The position numbers and the translations under genes were made by a program. Shown piece after piece: positions 1-9,250 of a stretch of 64,000 bases of DNA (within the stretch, counting starts at the first letter, position 1; each line of letters begins with the position of its first letter). Source of the stretch: DTU013 sp964512095 (lineage in GTDB: Bacteria; Bacillota; Clostridia; Acetivibrionales; DTU013); contig CAZEIH010000003.1 of NCBI GenBank assembly GCA_964512095.1, positions 1-64,000 on the forward strand. Direction: 5' to 3'. A model generated the notes under the pieces. That model had not been told where the DNA came from and did not search any database. It saw nothing but the letters and a program-made list of their open reading frames with translations.

Positions 1-2
1 CT

Positions 3-98
3 GAGATAAAGGTCGGTATGGAATGCGAAGCACAAATTATTGTAAAAACAAAGAAGATATTATATTACCTTCTTGAAAAAATAAATCTCAAGGACTAG
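3..98 (+). CDS. HlyD-type secretion adaptor, C-terminal end only
   Basis: The window opens inside a reading frame of 31 residues ending in TAG at 96-98. It reads like the last part of an HlyD-family membrane-fusion adaptor: a KVGMECEAQIIV strand pattern (compare the usual PGM-x-V-x-A-x-I) followed by a basic-hydrophobic tail ending LLEKINLKD. Such adaptors pair with ABC exporters of peptides or bacteriocins. Only the tail is present, so substrate and system cannot be stated; the rest lies outside the window. Confidence 0.45.
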   Translation, partial: EIKVGMECEAQIIVKTKKILYYLLEKINLKD

Positions 99-187
99 AC
101 GAAGAAAGAGAGAAGGTTCAATTAGTGAAAGTGAAAAAAAAGTAAATCAAATATATTCAAAAAGCTAAACGAAATGCATATCCCTGA

Positions 188-391
188 GCAATCGTGGATA
201 TAGGGGGAAACGCAAGAGATATTCCTTATCTTATTAGGGAACTCAGAAAATGTAATCTAATTGTAGCAACAGAGAAGGATGTTGGCGGTGAATGAATACG
301 AATGCTTGATGCTGGATGTGTTAAAGAAATAGTGGTATTTCCAGGATATAGTAGTGTGATTTGTTTTAGTGTTAAAATGAAATGGTAAGAA
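188..391 (+). pseudogene. Decayed coding stretch of unknown family
   Basis: One frame reads as protein-like sequence (AIVDIGGNARDIPYLIREL and, further on, RMLDAGCVKEIVVFPGYSS) but has no start codon, a stop just upstream and an internal TGA near 290. It looks like the remnant of a degraded gene downstream of the adaptor tail. I do not recognise the family. The rest of 99-404 shows no other coding signal. Confidence 0.3.
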
Positions 392-404
392 TAATTACAT
401 CAAA

Positions 405-446
405 GGCAGGGGTGCTTTGGCCATATTAGCTCACAGCTCCCCTGCC
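405..446 (+). terminator. GC-rich hairpin after the decayed region
   Basis: GGCAGGGG at 405-412 pairs perfectly with CCCCTGCC at 439-446 across a long loop. No T-run follows directly, so it may be an old terminator or just a hairpin. Confidence 0.4.
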
Positions 447-467
447 TGATTTCCGGAGAATACTATT

Positions 468-617
468 ATGAGATGTAAAAGAAAAATTTACTTTAAAAAG
501 CTTCGTCGCAAAAAAATTCGTAATTTGTTCCTGCTTGGTGTCCTCATGCCATCATCACTTGTGTTGCTTGGCTACCTAGTGGCATCCCTTATTATTTTGC
601 CCTCTATGTCAGGATAA
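468..617 (+). CDS. 49-aa basic single-pass membrane peptide
   Basis: ATG at 468 is preceded by GGAG at 455-458 with normal spacing, and the frame runs to TAA at 615-617. The first 19 residues are strongly basic (MRCKRKIYFKKLRRKKIRN). They are followed by a hydrophobic stretch of about 26 residues that could span the membrane once, N-terminus inside. It is convergent with the GerMN gene. Function unknown. A small membrane protein is the simplest reading; the clean ribosome-binding site argues against chance. Confidence 0.5.
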   Translation: MRCKRKIYFKKLRRKKIRNLFLLGVLMPSSLVLLGYLVASLIILPSMSG

Positions 618-629
618 TTTGTTTGCGGC

Positions 630-1685
630 TTATTTTGAATTTATGGACTCATCCCTTGAAAAAGGTTCATCAAAAATTGCATGGGAATAAATTTCTTGTT
701 TCTTGCCCTCTATAAGGAACTGTACCTTTTGTACGCCCTCAAGCTCTGTCAGTGTATTAACTACTGAATATATCGCCATTCTTTCACTTGCTGTGCCACC
801 GGGAGTGTTGTCCACATACTCCTTTGAGAAGTTTACAGTACATATACCATCTTTGGTGCTTACCGACAGTAGCTTTGACCCATCGGGTATTGCGCCCCAT
901 AGCTCATCCGTTCTCGGACCGGCCATCAGCTCAATAATGGCCTGTTCCTCCAGCAAGGCGCCTTTTGCCAACGACACCTCCCTTTTTTCACCTACCAGGT
1001 ACATAGCCTGTGAATCAGAAAAATAAAGGGTTATTGTTTTGATCTCACCGGGAACAGGTTTACCTTCGTTGTCCAACACTGCAGGCACCATATCACCAAA
1101 GGGCATACCACTAGGTCCTATCATATCCTCGCCTTCAATCCTCAGGCGAACTTTGTTCACACCCTCTATTTCGGTGAGTGTATTGACGATGGATAGTCTG
1201 GAGGTGACCTCATCAAGCCCATTTGTGTTCTGAAACTCCTTTGAAAGGTCTACTATTGCTACGCCGCCCTTCATTGAAATTCCCCTGATTTCAGTACCGT
1301 TTGGTATGGGTTTTCTAAGAAGCTGAGAGTTGGGACCTTCAGCCAGTGCCAGGATGGATGCCTTCAATATGGCCCCTTCTTCCACCAGAACCTCCCTCTC
1401 CTCGGTCTTCAAAGCGCTATTGTCAATTGTTGGGAAATAAAGTGTCACTTTAATCATTTTCCCGTTAGCGCTACCGGTGTCAACATCTTGAACCACTTCT
1501 TCTCCACCGTCATCAACAGCAACCGATCCTTCATTGTCCCCTTGTGTGTTTTCTTCAGTAAACCCAGCCTCGCCGGGTGCATCTGTCTCAAGAGCTTCCT
1601 TGGCTCCACCATTGTCCAGCAGCCCGCAGGCTGTAATCGAAAATGTTAATATTATCAGTAATACTATCGTAATTAGCTTTTTCAT
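630..1685 (-). CDS. GerMN-domain lipoprotein
   Basis: A 351-aa protein with two tandem GerMN (sporulation/germination) domains at about residues 78-190 and 217-330. Each has the pattern TLYF...EEREV...G.....I..L..GP and later V.FS.E and V.TLTE.EGV. The N-terminus is a lipoprotein signal ending in SITAC, giving a lipidated Cys20 and an extracytoplasmic protein. The start is set at the ATG with GGGGG six bases upstream; an upstream in-frame start has no site and would spoil the signal peptide. An acidic low-complexity linker occupies residues 30-72. GerM relatives act in spore envelope assembly or germination; the exact role here is inferred. Confidence 0.85.
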   Translation of the reverse strand: MKKLITIVLLIILTFSITACGLLDNGGAKEALETDAPGEAGFTEENTQGDNEGSVAVDDGGEEVVQDVDTGSANGKMIKVTLYFPTIDNSALKTEEREVLVEEGAILKASILALAEGPNSQLLRKPIPNGTEIRGISMKGGVAIVDLSKEFQNTNGLDEVTSRLSIVNTLTEIEGVNKVRLRIEGEDMIGPSGMPFGDMVPAVLDNEGKPVPGEIKTITLYFSDSQAMYLVGEKREVSLAKGALLEEQAIIELMAGPRTDELWGAIPDGSKLLSVSTKDGICTVNFSKEYVDNTPGGTASERMAIYSVVNTLTELEGVQKVQFLIEGKKQEIYSHAIFDEPFSRDESINSK

Positions 1686-1863
1686 TCTGATCCCCCGCTT
1701 CTCTTTATTGATTAATTTGCAGCGTTCGCTTGTGCTTTTTGTGTTGTTCTTTGTGCGCCGTGCTTTGCTCATTGTACGTTACGCTTTGTACTTTGCGCAC
1801 CATCGGCTTTCATAACTCCTGGCGACATATGTTTAGACGGCGTGACCAGCACCAGAGTTCCCT

Positions 1864-2724
1864 TTACCCCACTGTAATATATTCTTTGATGCTCTCAAAC
1901 CTGTTCTCCTTAATGCGGGGTACCCTCATAATATCCTCGATAACATCAAAGCCGCCATATTTATCCCTGAAGGCTATAATATCCTTGGCTGTGGCTTCAC
2001 CAATGCCAGGAAGTGTATCAAGCTCATCTATTCCCGCAGTATTAATATTTACCACTACAACCTGGTCTTTGCCTTCTGCTGTATCATCACCCTTCCCCAT
2101 TACATCAGCTCCGGAACCGCTGTCACGAACAATAACTGCCCCATTGCCAACACTGTTATCATCCTTTTTTGATTTTATGTACAACATCACATTTTCATTC
2201 AAGGAATAGACCATATTTATATTTTCTTCATCGGCCTCTTCTGTCAGGCCTCCTGCCTCCTTCACTGCATCACATACCAGCTGTCCCTTGTCCAAGGTGA
2301 CTATTCCCGGTTTGTTGACACAACCGACTACATATATTTTAATTTTATTCTTATCAGCGTCCGAGGCTCCATTTCTTGTGTTAATAGCGTCCTGAAGCTT
2401 ACCCTGCCCTGCCCCATTACCTGCTGCTGACAAGGTGGTTCCGCTAATATTCGCGGTTTGGTTACTGCCGGTGCTGTCATTTTGTCCCTGTTGTAAAGAT
2501 AGCCCACTATTGCCTGACATTTCTACTGTGTCAATGCCGGATACCTGTATGCTGCCATCCCCCTTAACATCCTGGTGTTCTGCGCCTGCCTCGATGATAA
2601 TGTCACTGGTGTCTCTAAAAAAAGCATACCCCACAAGCACTCCAAGTAAGGCAAGAACAGAAACCGCAATAATCACTGCCTCCTTCTTGATTTCGGCCTC
2701 TTTACCAAAAAATCGAAGCTTCAT
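1864..2724 (-). CDS. comEA: ComEA-like DNA-binding membrane protein
   Basis: A 286-aa protein. A membrane anchor at residues 15-38 is followed by a long Gly/Ser/Asn-rich linker, an SLBB-type domain at about 127-184 (IKIYVVGCVNKPG) and a C-terminal helix-hairpin-helix domain at 224-286 with NINTA and LPGIGEATA. This is the ComEA layout: an exported DNA receptor for natural transformation. It is longer than the common form of about 200 aa because of the linker. No comEC or comEB is adjacent. Start at ATG 2724 with AGGAGGAG upstream. Confidence 0.88.
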   Translation of the reverse strand: MKLRFFGKEAEIKKEAVIIAVSVLALLGVLVGYAFFRDTSDIIIEAGAEHQDVKGDGSIQVSGIDTVEMSGNSGLSLQQGQNDSTGSNQTANISGTTLSAAGNGAGQGKLQDAINTRNGASDADKNKIKIYVVGCVNKPGIVTLDKGQLVCDAVKEAGGLTEEADEENINMVYSLNENVMLYIKSKKDDNSVGNGAVIVRDSGSGADVMGKGDDTAEGKDQVVVVNINTAGIDELDTLPGIGEATAKDIIAFRDKYGGFDVIEDIMRVPRIKENRFESIKEYITVG

Positions 2725-2862
2725 ATAATCTCCTCCTATTTGTAATATTCTTCCTATTAGTGTCTTTTCCCTTTTTTTCCCATCATTTTTTTAATAATTA
2801 TTAACTTTTATATAGTTCTTTTTGTTATACTTAAATTGTAAATTACTTACCCGGAGGTACAG

Positions 2863-4155
2863 ATGAAAAGGCTGCTATCATTGGCAATGATTTTTTGCTG
2901 TTTAATAATTAGTACAAATATTGCATATGCGCAACCACCGGCCATAGAAGCTGGAGCCTATATATTGATAGATGCAAAGACAGGCGATGTCCTTTGCGAG
3001 GAAAATTCCAACGAAACTCTCTTTCCAGCAAGTACTACAAAAATAATGACAGCCATACTTGCCCTTGAGTCAGATATTGATCTCAACACAGAAGTGACTG
3101 CCAGCCAGTCGGCTATTGACGGCGTCGGACGAAACGGCAGCAATATAGGTATTATTCCCGGCGAAAAAATTCCCCTTGAAAATCTTCTTCAGGCAATGTT
3201 GATTAGTTCAGCTAATGAAGCGGCAAACATCGTTTCAGAAAGCGTTTGTGAAAGCAGTGATGAGTTCATAGCTCTTATGAATAAAAGGGCTAAAGAACTC
3301 GGCGCCACTGGAACACATTTTGAAAATCCCCACGGTTACCATAGTGCTGATCATGTCACTACTGCCTCTGATATGGCGCTCATTGCCAGCCATGCAATGA
3401 CAATCCCCAAGTTTAGAGAGATTGTAGGTACACAGAGCTTTACCATTCCTGCAACAAACAAGCATACCACATGGCCTGTTTTGTCCAATTCAAATAAACT
3501 AATGATTAATGACAAAAATGAGATTTATGTAATCGACGGCATTAAAACAGGCTACACAGGTCCAGCAGGATACAATTTGGTTTCTTCCGCCACCGATACT
3601 AATGGCATGGAGCTTATTGCTGTCGTAATGAAGGTCGAAAACGAAGGTGCCCCAGAAAACGTGAGAACATACTCAAAGGAGCTTCTTGACTACGGCTTTA
3701 GTAACTTCAAAGAGGTAACTCTTATTGAAAAGGAACGTGTATATAGAAATGTAAAGGTGGAAGATGCCTCTGATATCTACGGCCTTGACCTGACAACGGA
3801 GGAAAGCCTTGTACGAGTGCTTCCAAAGGACGAAAGTAAAAGAAGCATTCAGGAAATTTCCTATGTAAATGAAAACATTTTCGCGCCAATCAACAAGGGC
3901 GATATAATTGGGTATGTAGAGTTTGTGCTGGATGGCGAATCACTAGGTAAGATCAATCTCATAGCCGCCAGGAGCATTGACTACATGCCTACCCCAGTCA
4001 CACTCACCACGCTAACCTCTGATCCCAAAAAAATTACTGACAATATATATTTCCGTGTAGGCTTTTTATGCATCGGCTTCATAGCTGTTTTCTTACTTCT
4101 TCGTCTCGTTGTGAAATCTATATCCAGAAGAATCAATGCTAGAAAATATTACTAA
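2863..4155 (+). CDS. dacF: D-alanyl-D-alanine carboxypeptidase (DacF/PBP5 type)
   Basis: A 430-aa serine peptidase of family S11 that trims the terminal D-Ala of peptidoglycan stem peptides outside the cell. The three catalytic motifs are visible: S57-T-T-K60, S116-A-N118 and K228-T-G230. There is a cleavable signal peptide (end near AYA, residue 23) and a C-terminal hydrophobic anchor at about 395-420, followed by basic residues. CCCGGAGG lies seven bases before the ATG. A two-hairpin dispersed repeat follows the gene. Divergent from comEA. Confidence 0.93.
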   Translation: MKRLLSLAMIFCCLIISTNIAYAQPPAIEAGAYILIDAKTGDVLCEENSNETLFPASTTKIMTAILALESDIDLNTEVTASQSAIDGVGRNGSNIGIIPGEKIPLENLLQAMLISSANEAANIVSESVCESSDEFIALMNKRAKELGATGTHFENPHGYHSADHVTTASDMALIASHAMTIPKFREIVGTQSFTIPATNKHTTWPVLSNSNKLMINDKNEIYVIDGIKTGYTGPAGYNLVSSATDTNGMELIAVVMKVENEGAPENVRTYSKELLDYGFSNFKEVTLIEKERVYRNVKVEDASDIYGLDLTTEESLVRVLPKDESKRSIQEISYVNENIFAPINKGDIIGYVEFVLDGESLGKINLIAARSIDYMPTPVTLTTLTSDPKKITDNIYFRVGFLCIGFIAVFLLLRLVVKSISRRINARKYY

Positions 4156-4172
4156 TCTGCTTTTTAATTACA

Positions 4173-4297
4173 TTTTATCTATGTCTTCTGAAGACGCCGA
4201 CCTCTACAGGTCGGCGATGAGTGAAGACGAATTAATTAACTTCCTTGGTCAGGTGGAGTTCAGTCTCCACCTGACTCCCTGAGCGAAGCGAATTGAC
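4173..4297 (+). repeat. Dispersed two-hairpin repeat, copy 1 (reference copy)
   Basis: Full copy of an intergenic family. Parts in order: a short palindrome GTCTTCTGAAGAC; a perfect hairpin GCCGACCT (4196-4203) / AGGTCGGC (4208-4215); an AT-rich spacer with GAATTAATTAACTTCC; a perfect 11-bp hairpin GTCAGGTGGAG (4248-4258) / CTCCACCTGAC (4265-4275); and the end GCGAAGCGAATTGAC. It contains no ORF. Other copies: 9682, 12567, 27701, 34497, 54559 and 58824. Confidence 0.9.
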
Positions 4298-4380
4298 CTG
4301 TTTACTAATAGGCATATTTTAGTATATAATGGGTTTATTGAATGAAAATTCAAATCTCATATTTTAAGGAGTGTTTGGAT

Positions 4381-6099
4381 ATGACATCAAAACCTATTCG
4401 AGAGGTCCGAAAAATAACTGATTTAAAGGATATGCTCACTCAGAGCGCAAAGCTCTATGGTGAGAAAGACGCATTTTGGCTTAAAGCTCGAGATGGTAGC
4501 TATAAAGGTATAAATTACAGCGAGTTCAAAAGGCAGGTTGATGCCCTTGGAACCGCTCTTATAAACCTTGGGCTAAAAGATAGCTCAATAGCAATCATTG
4601 GGGAGAACCGCTATGAATGGTGTCTTTCATATTTGGCTGCCGCTAACGGAACCGGCATTGCAGTTCCCTTGGATAGGGAGCTTCCACCTCCCGAGGTTGA
4701 AAATCTGCTATCCCGCTCCCATGCCAGTGCGGTTATGTATTCTGGAAAGCATGAAAAGGATATGCGCTATATTGCATCAACACTCTCTTGTGTAAAGTAT
4801 TTCATAAATATGGACGCAGATGAAGATGAGAACGGCTTTCTTTCTCTAAAAAGACTCATTGAGAAGGGGCAGGAGCTTATTGCTGGAGGAGACCGCTCCT
4901 TCATCGATGCAGTCATTGACCCGAATGAGTTTGGCATACTAATTTTCACATCAGGCACCACAGATTTGGCAAAAGGAGTAATGCTTTCTCATAAAAATAT
5001 TGTTACAAATGTTATGTCGGTATGCTCAGTGCTTTACATTGATGACAAGGATTCAACACTTTGCATGCTACCGTTACATCACACCTACGCCTGTACCACC
5101 AGTTTCCTACTGATGCTGTATAACGGTTGCCGTATCTCATTTATAGAAGGACTGAAGCATATAGCAAAGAACCTGAAGGAAACCAGTCCGACTATTATTC
5201 TCGCTGTACCTCTGTTATTGGAATCCATGTATAAAAAGATATGGGTCACTATTAACAAGCAAAAAAGTAAGGCGCGGACAGTGAAAATAGCACAGTTTCT
5301 AAGCAATGCCGCTATCAAGCTATTCGGGCTGGATGTCAGGAGGAAGCTTTTCAAGCAGATACACGATAATATTGGAGGCAGGCTACGGCTGATAATATCT
5401 GGAGCTGCCGCTTTAGACCCAGCAGTATCAAAGGGTTTCCGCTCATTTGGAATAGATCTGATGCAAGGTTATGGACTCACTGAATGCTCGCCTATTGTCA
5501 CAGTAAACCAACTGGAAAAGAATATGGATGGCTCCATCGGAATGCCGCTACCCTGTAATGAGGTCATGGTTTACAAGCCGAATAGCGACGGCATAGGAGA
5601 GCTTATAGTACAGGGCGACAACATAATGCTGGGGTATTTTGAAAACAGTCTTGCTACTGAAAAAGTATTGAGAGACGGATGGTTTTATACCGGTGACCTT
5701 GGAAAAATGAACAAGGCTGGCTTCTTCAGCATAACAGGCAGAAAGAAAAATGTTATCGTAACTAAAAACGGAAAGAATATTTACCCTGAGGAAGTAGAAG
5801 CCTATCTGGATAAAAGCCCATACATTGCTGAAACCATGGTATATGGCAAGGACGACGAAGCCTCTGAGGAAACCTTTGTCTATGCAATGATAGTACCTGC
5901 AATGGATGCAATAAAAGAAAAGCTTGGCAAGAATGAACTGGACGAAAGCGATGTTTTTATGATCATTGATGCAGAAGTCAAAATCGTCAATAAAAATATG
6001 CCACTGTACAAGCGCATCCGTCGCTTTACCATCCGCCAGGAGGAGTTTGCCAAAACCTCCACCAAGAAGATTAAGCGATATATTGAGAAAATAGGTTGA
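4381..6099 (+). CDS. Long-chain acyl-CoA ligase (AMP-binding)
   Basis: A 572-aa ANL-superfamily enzyme that activates a fatty acid with ATP and CoA. It shows the P-loop FTSGTTDLAKGVMLSHKN near residue 190, YGLTECSP, and the YTGDLG / GRKKNVIVTKNGKNIYPEE hinge motifs. The start is placed at ATG 4381, which has AAGGAG nine bases upstream; the ATG at 4342 has no site. No signal or membrane segments. Single gene closed by a strong terminator. Exact chain length is not readable from sequence. Confidence 0.9.
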   Translation: MTSKPIREVRKITDLKDMLTQSAKLYGEKDAFWLKARDGSYKGINYSEFKRQVDALGTALINLGLKDSSIAIIGENRYEWCLSYLAAANGTGIAVPLDRELPPPEVENLLSRSHASAVMYSGKHEKDMRYIASTLSCVKYFINMDADEDENGFLSLKRLIEKGQELIAGGDRSFIDAVIDPNEFGILIFTSGTTDLAKGVMLSHKNIVTNVMSVCSVLYIDDKDSTLCMLPLHHTYACTTSFLLMLYNGCRISFIEGLKHIAKNLKETSPTIILAVPLLLESMYKKIWVTINKQKSKARTVKIAQFLSNAAIKLFGLDVRRKLFKQIHDNIGGRLRLIISGAAALDPAVSKGFRSFGIDLMQGYGLTECSPIVTVNQLEKNMDGSIGMPLPCNEVMVYKPNSDGIGELIVQGDNIMLGYFENSLATEKVLRDGWFYTGDLGKMNKAGFFSITGRKKNVIVTKNGKNIYPEEVEAYLDKSPYIAETMVYGKDDEASEETFVYAMIVPAMDAIKEKLGKNELDESDVFMIIDAEVKIVNKNMPLYKRIRRFTIRQEEFAKTSTKKIKRYIEKIG

Positions 6100-6139
6100 T
6101 ATGAGGATGACAGAACAAAGTACTATATCCAATTAAGTA

Positions 6140-6168
6140 GACCGGGGATCATTTCCCCGGTCTTTTGT
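6140..6168 (+). terminator. Rho-independent terminator of the acyl-CoA ligase gene
   Basis: GACCGGGG (6140-6147) pairs with CCCCGGTC (6155-6162) and is followed by TTTTGTT. Confidence 0.9.
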
Positions 6169-6278
6169 TGTTTTCGTCATTTATGCTATTCGCTTGTTCA
6201 TTGAGTACTTAACATTATTCCTTGCACACTATGGCCTTAGGCACATACCTTGCGTTTAGACACATACCTTGCGTGCTA

Positions 6279-8717
6279 TTACCTTACAACTATGTTCACC
6301 AGTCTGCCAGGCACCGCAATTACCTTTACCACAGTAAAGCCCTCCAGCAGTGCGGTAACCTTTGGATTCTTCATCACTGCCTCTTCGGTTTGGGCTTTGT
6401 CTAGCCCTGATGATAGCATGATCTTTTCTTTAATTTTGCCGTTGAACTGAATAACTATCTCTGTCTCATCAAGGACAAGTGCCTTCTCATCCCACTTAGG
6501 CCACTGCTGTCTAAATATAGAATAGCTCTCCCCTAGCTTCTCCCACATCTCTTCCGAAAAATGCGGTGCAAATGGGGCCATCAGCTTCAGAAGATCCTTT
6601 ATCGTATCGACATACAAAGGGCCGTTCTTCTGTCTTTGAGAATCGTATTTATAAAGTGCATTCACCAACTCCATAAGTCTAGCTATGGAAGTATTGAACT
6701 GGAACCTTTCAGCATCGTCACTTACACCCTTTATTGCCGTATTTCTGACATAGCTTAGTTCCTTTTCGTCGCTGCCGTAAATGCCCTCACCTGACTTACC
6801 AAGAGCTGCTGCTATCTCCACGAGCCTCTCTACTCTGCCGACAAATCTAGATATAGCCTTAAGACCATCATCACTCCATGGGCCTCCCTCTGTATATGCA
6901 AATCCAAATGCCAGATACATCCTAAATACGTCAGAACCGTTCTCGCTGATATAATCATCGGGTGAAACGGTATTTCCCAAGGACTTGCTCATCTTGTTGC
7001 CATCCGGCCCTAGTATGGTGCCCTGATGGACAAGGGACAGGAAAGGCTCGTCAAAGTGGAGATACCCCAAATCACGTAGAGCTTTCGTAAAAAATCTGGC
7101 ATACAGCAGATGCATAGCCGCATGCTCAGCACCGCCAACATACTTGTCGACAGGCAGCATTTTATCAATCCATTCTGTGTCAAATGCTTTTTCGGAATTT
7201 TTGTTATCAGGATAACGCAGGTAATACCAAGATGAACATACAAAGGTGTCCAGCGTATCAGAATCCCTTTTTGCCGGCTTGCCACACTTCGGACAAGGGG
7301 CATTAATAAACTCCTCACATTTTGCCAGAGGAGATTGTCCATCGGGCTTGAACTCAACGTTATATGGAAGCTCTACAGGCAGATCCTTTTCAGGTACCGC
7401 CACAGAGCCACAATCGTCACAGTGAATCACTGGTATTGGGGTGCCCCAGTAGCGCTGTCTGGATACCAGCCAGTCCCTGAGCCTAAAATTGACCTTAAGT
7501 GCGCCCTTTTGCTGCTTCTCCAGCTTCAGGACGATGCCCTTCCTTGCCTCGGCAGAGCCTGTTCCCGAGAATTCTTCACTTTGAGTAAGTATGCCGTCCT
7601 CTACGAAGGGCAGCGCATCATCAATACCTTCGCCGCCTTGTATAACTCGTTTTATAGGAAGCTGGTACTTTGTTGCAAATTCAAAATCCCTTTCATCGTG
7701 GGCAGGAACAGCCATTACACAACCTGTGCCATAACCGGCCAGTACATAATCAGCTACCCAAATTGGTACCTTCTCTCCGTTAACTGGATTTATTGCATAA
7801 GCACCTGTGAAGACTCCTGTTTTTTCCCTGGTGGTCGAAAGCCTTTCGATCTCACTCTGTTTATTGGTGGTTTCTCTATACTTTCCTACTGCAGCTTTAT
7901 ACTCCGGCGTCGTAATCTTGTCCACCAGCTCGTTCTCAGGAGCCAGCACAACATATGTTACGCCATAAAGGGTATCAGCCCTAGTTGTGAATACCTTGAA
8001 GGAAAAACTTCCATCTGCTCCTTCAAATACAAGCTCGGCTCCCTCCGACCTACCAATCCAGTTCTGCTGTATCTTCTTTGTCTTCTCAGGCCAGTCCAAC
8101 TGAGGTAAACAGTCAAGCAGTTCCTGGGCATAATCCGTTATTTTATAAAACCATTGTGTCAAATCCTTTTTGGTCACTTCATTTTTACATCTCTCACAAG
8201 TGCCGTCCTCAACCTGCTCGTTGGCCAGCACTGTTTTACAGCTGGGGCACCAGTTGACCGGAGCCTTTTTTCTGTACGCCAGTCCATGTTCATACAGCTT
8301 CAGGAAAATCCACTGGGTCCATTTGTAGTATTCCGGATCACAGGTAACCACCTCGTAATTCCAATCATACGTTGCTCCCATCTTCTTAAGCTGCTCTTCC
8401 ATGGTTTCTATATTTGCATATGTAGAATCCTTGGGATGGATACCGGTTTTTATGGCATAGTTCTCAGCAGGCAGTCCGAACGCATCAAAGCCCATGGGAT
8501 GAAAAACATTGTATCCCTGCATACTCTTTAGCCTTGCCCAGGTATCCGTAAGCCCAAAATTATACCAATGGCCTATATGAAGGTTTGCACCTGAAGGATA
8601 CGAAAACATTTCCAGGCAGTAAAGCTTTTTGTCTATCCCTTCCGGATCGAATCTGTACAAACCTGTCTCTTCCCATTTTTTTTGCCACTTCTCGTCAGTC
8701 TTTGTTGAATAAGCCAC
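6279..8717 (-). CDS. leuS: Leucyl-tRNA synthetase
   Basis: An 812-aa class I aminoacyl-tRNA synthetase of the bacterial LeuRS type, charging tRNA-Leu. It has the HIGH-type motif LHIGHWYNF near residue 47 and the KMSKS motif GNKMSKSLGNT near residue 576. Two Cys-rich zinc motifs are present (CPSC...CERC and CPKCGKP), and the CP1 editing domain lies between. It ends with the compact C-terminal domain. It is the second gene after rsfS, 35 bp apart, on the minus strand. No T-box leader is present directly upstream. Length is normal for the family. Confidence 0.97.
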   Translation of the reverse strand: MAYSTKTDEKWQKKWEETGLYRFDPEGIDKKLYCLEMFSYPSGANLHIGHWYNFGLTDTWARLKSMQGYNVFHPMGFDAFGLPAENYAIKTGIHPKDSTYANIETMEEQLKKMGATYDWNYEVVTCDPEYYKWTQWIFLKLYEHGLAYRKKAPVNWCPSCKTVLANEQVEDGTCERCKNEVTKKDLTQWFYKITDYAQELLDCLPQLDWPEKTKKIQQNWIGRSEGAELVFEGADGSFSFKVFTTRADTLYGVTYVVLAPENELVDKITTPEYKAAVGKYRETTNKQSEIERLSTTREKTGVFTGAYAINPVNGEKVPIWVADYVLAGYGTGCVMAVPAHDERDFEFATKYQLPIKRVIQGGEGIDDALPFVEDGILTQSEEFSGTGSAEARKGIVLKLEKQQKGALKVNFRLRDWLVSRQRYWGTPIPVIHCDDCGSVAVPEKDLPVELPYNVEFKPDGQSPLAKCEEFINAPCPKCGKPAKRDSDTLDTFVCSSWYYLRYPDNKNSEKAFDTEWIDKMLPVDKYVGGAEHAAMHLLYARFFTKALRDLGYLHFDEPFLSLVHQGTILGPDGNKMSKSLGNTVSPDDYISENGSDVFRMYLAFGFAYTEGGPWSDDGLKAISRFVGRVERLVEIAAALGKSGEGIYGSDEKELSYVRNTAIKGVSDDAERFQFNTSIARLMELVNALYKYDSQRQKNGPLYVDTIKDLLKLMAPFAPHFSEEMWEKLGESYSIFRQQWPKWDEKALVLDETEIVIQFNGKIKEKIMLSSGLDKAQTEEAVMKNPKVTALLEGFTVVKVIAVPGRLVNIVVR

Positions 8718-8752
8718 AATGAACAGCCCCTTTCAAATCGAGCAATTTAGTA

Positions 8753-9103
8753 TCATATATTATCGTCAGGCGTCCTGAACTTTCCGTCAGACCACAGTCT
8801 TTCCAGATTGTAAAAGCCTCGGTCCTCCTCGTGGAAAATATGGATCACGACATCCCCAAAATCCAGCAGTATCCATCTGGCACTATCGTAGCCCTCCTTA
8901 TGGATCAGATTCCAGCCTGCCTCACCCATCTTGTGATCAAGCTCGTCCGCTATGGCTCGAATATGGGTATTGGAGGTACCACTACAAATAATAAAATAAT
9001 CTGCTAGCGTCGAAACCTCTGCTATGTCGATTACCTCGATGTTTCTCCCCTTATGGTCTTCAATAATTTCGTAAGCTTTGTCTGCAATTTCACTAATTTT
9101 CAA
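8753..9103 (-). CDS. rsfS: Ribosomal silencing factor RsfS
   Basis: A 116-aa protein of the RsfS/YbeB/Iojap family, which binds ribosomal protein L14 and blocks subunit joining in poor nutrient conditions. Family patterns are visible: ADYFIICSGTS near residue 35, then GYDSARWILLDFGDVVIHIF. The start is taken as a TTG at 9103, because AAGGAGG sits six bases upstream. An ATG 27 bases earlier would place that site inside the gene and add nine residues that the family lacks. First gene of an apparent rsfS-leuS unit. Confidence 0.92.
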   Translation of the reverse strand: MKISEIADKAYEIIEDHKGRNIEVIDIAEVSTLADYFIICSGTSNTHIRAIADELDHKMGEAGWNLIHKEGYDSARWILLDFGDVVIHIFHEEDRGFYNLERLWSDGKFRTPDDNI

Positions 9104-9250
9104 AGCAATCCTCCTTATAAACATCCTCATATCATGGATTGATTAAATATTATACCACTAAAGCCATTGATTTGTGAATATAAAAAATATTATGCTTTTC
9201 CATCAGCTTTACCAATTGTATTTGCGGTAGAACCTTTGCCATATTTTCAG

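Noticed and set aside
5548..6132. A 194-codon minus-strand frame opposite the acyl-CoA ligase
   Set aside because: The ligase motifs GRKKNV and YTGDLG lie in the plus frame; the minus frame has no recognisable domain.
7335..8108. A 257-codon plus-strand frame opposite leuS
   Set aside because: leuS has all catalytic motifs and a normal length; the plus frame is its shadow with no family pattern and no ribosome-binding site.
8718..8760. T-box leader for leuS
   Set aside because: Only 35 bases separate rsfS and leuS; no specifier or terminator structure is seen.
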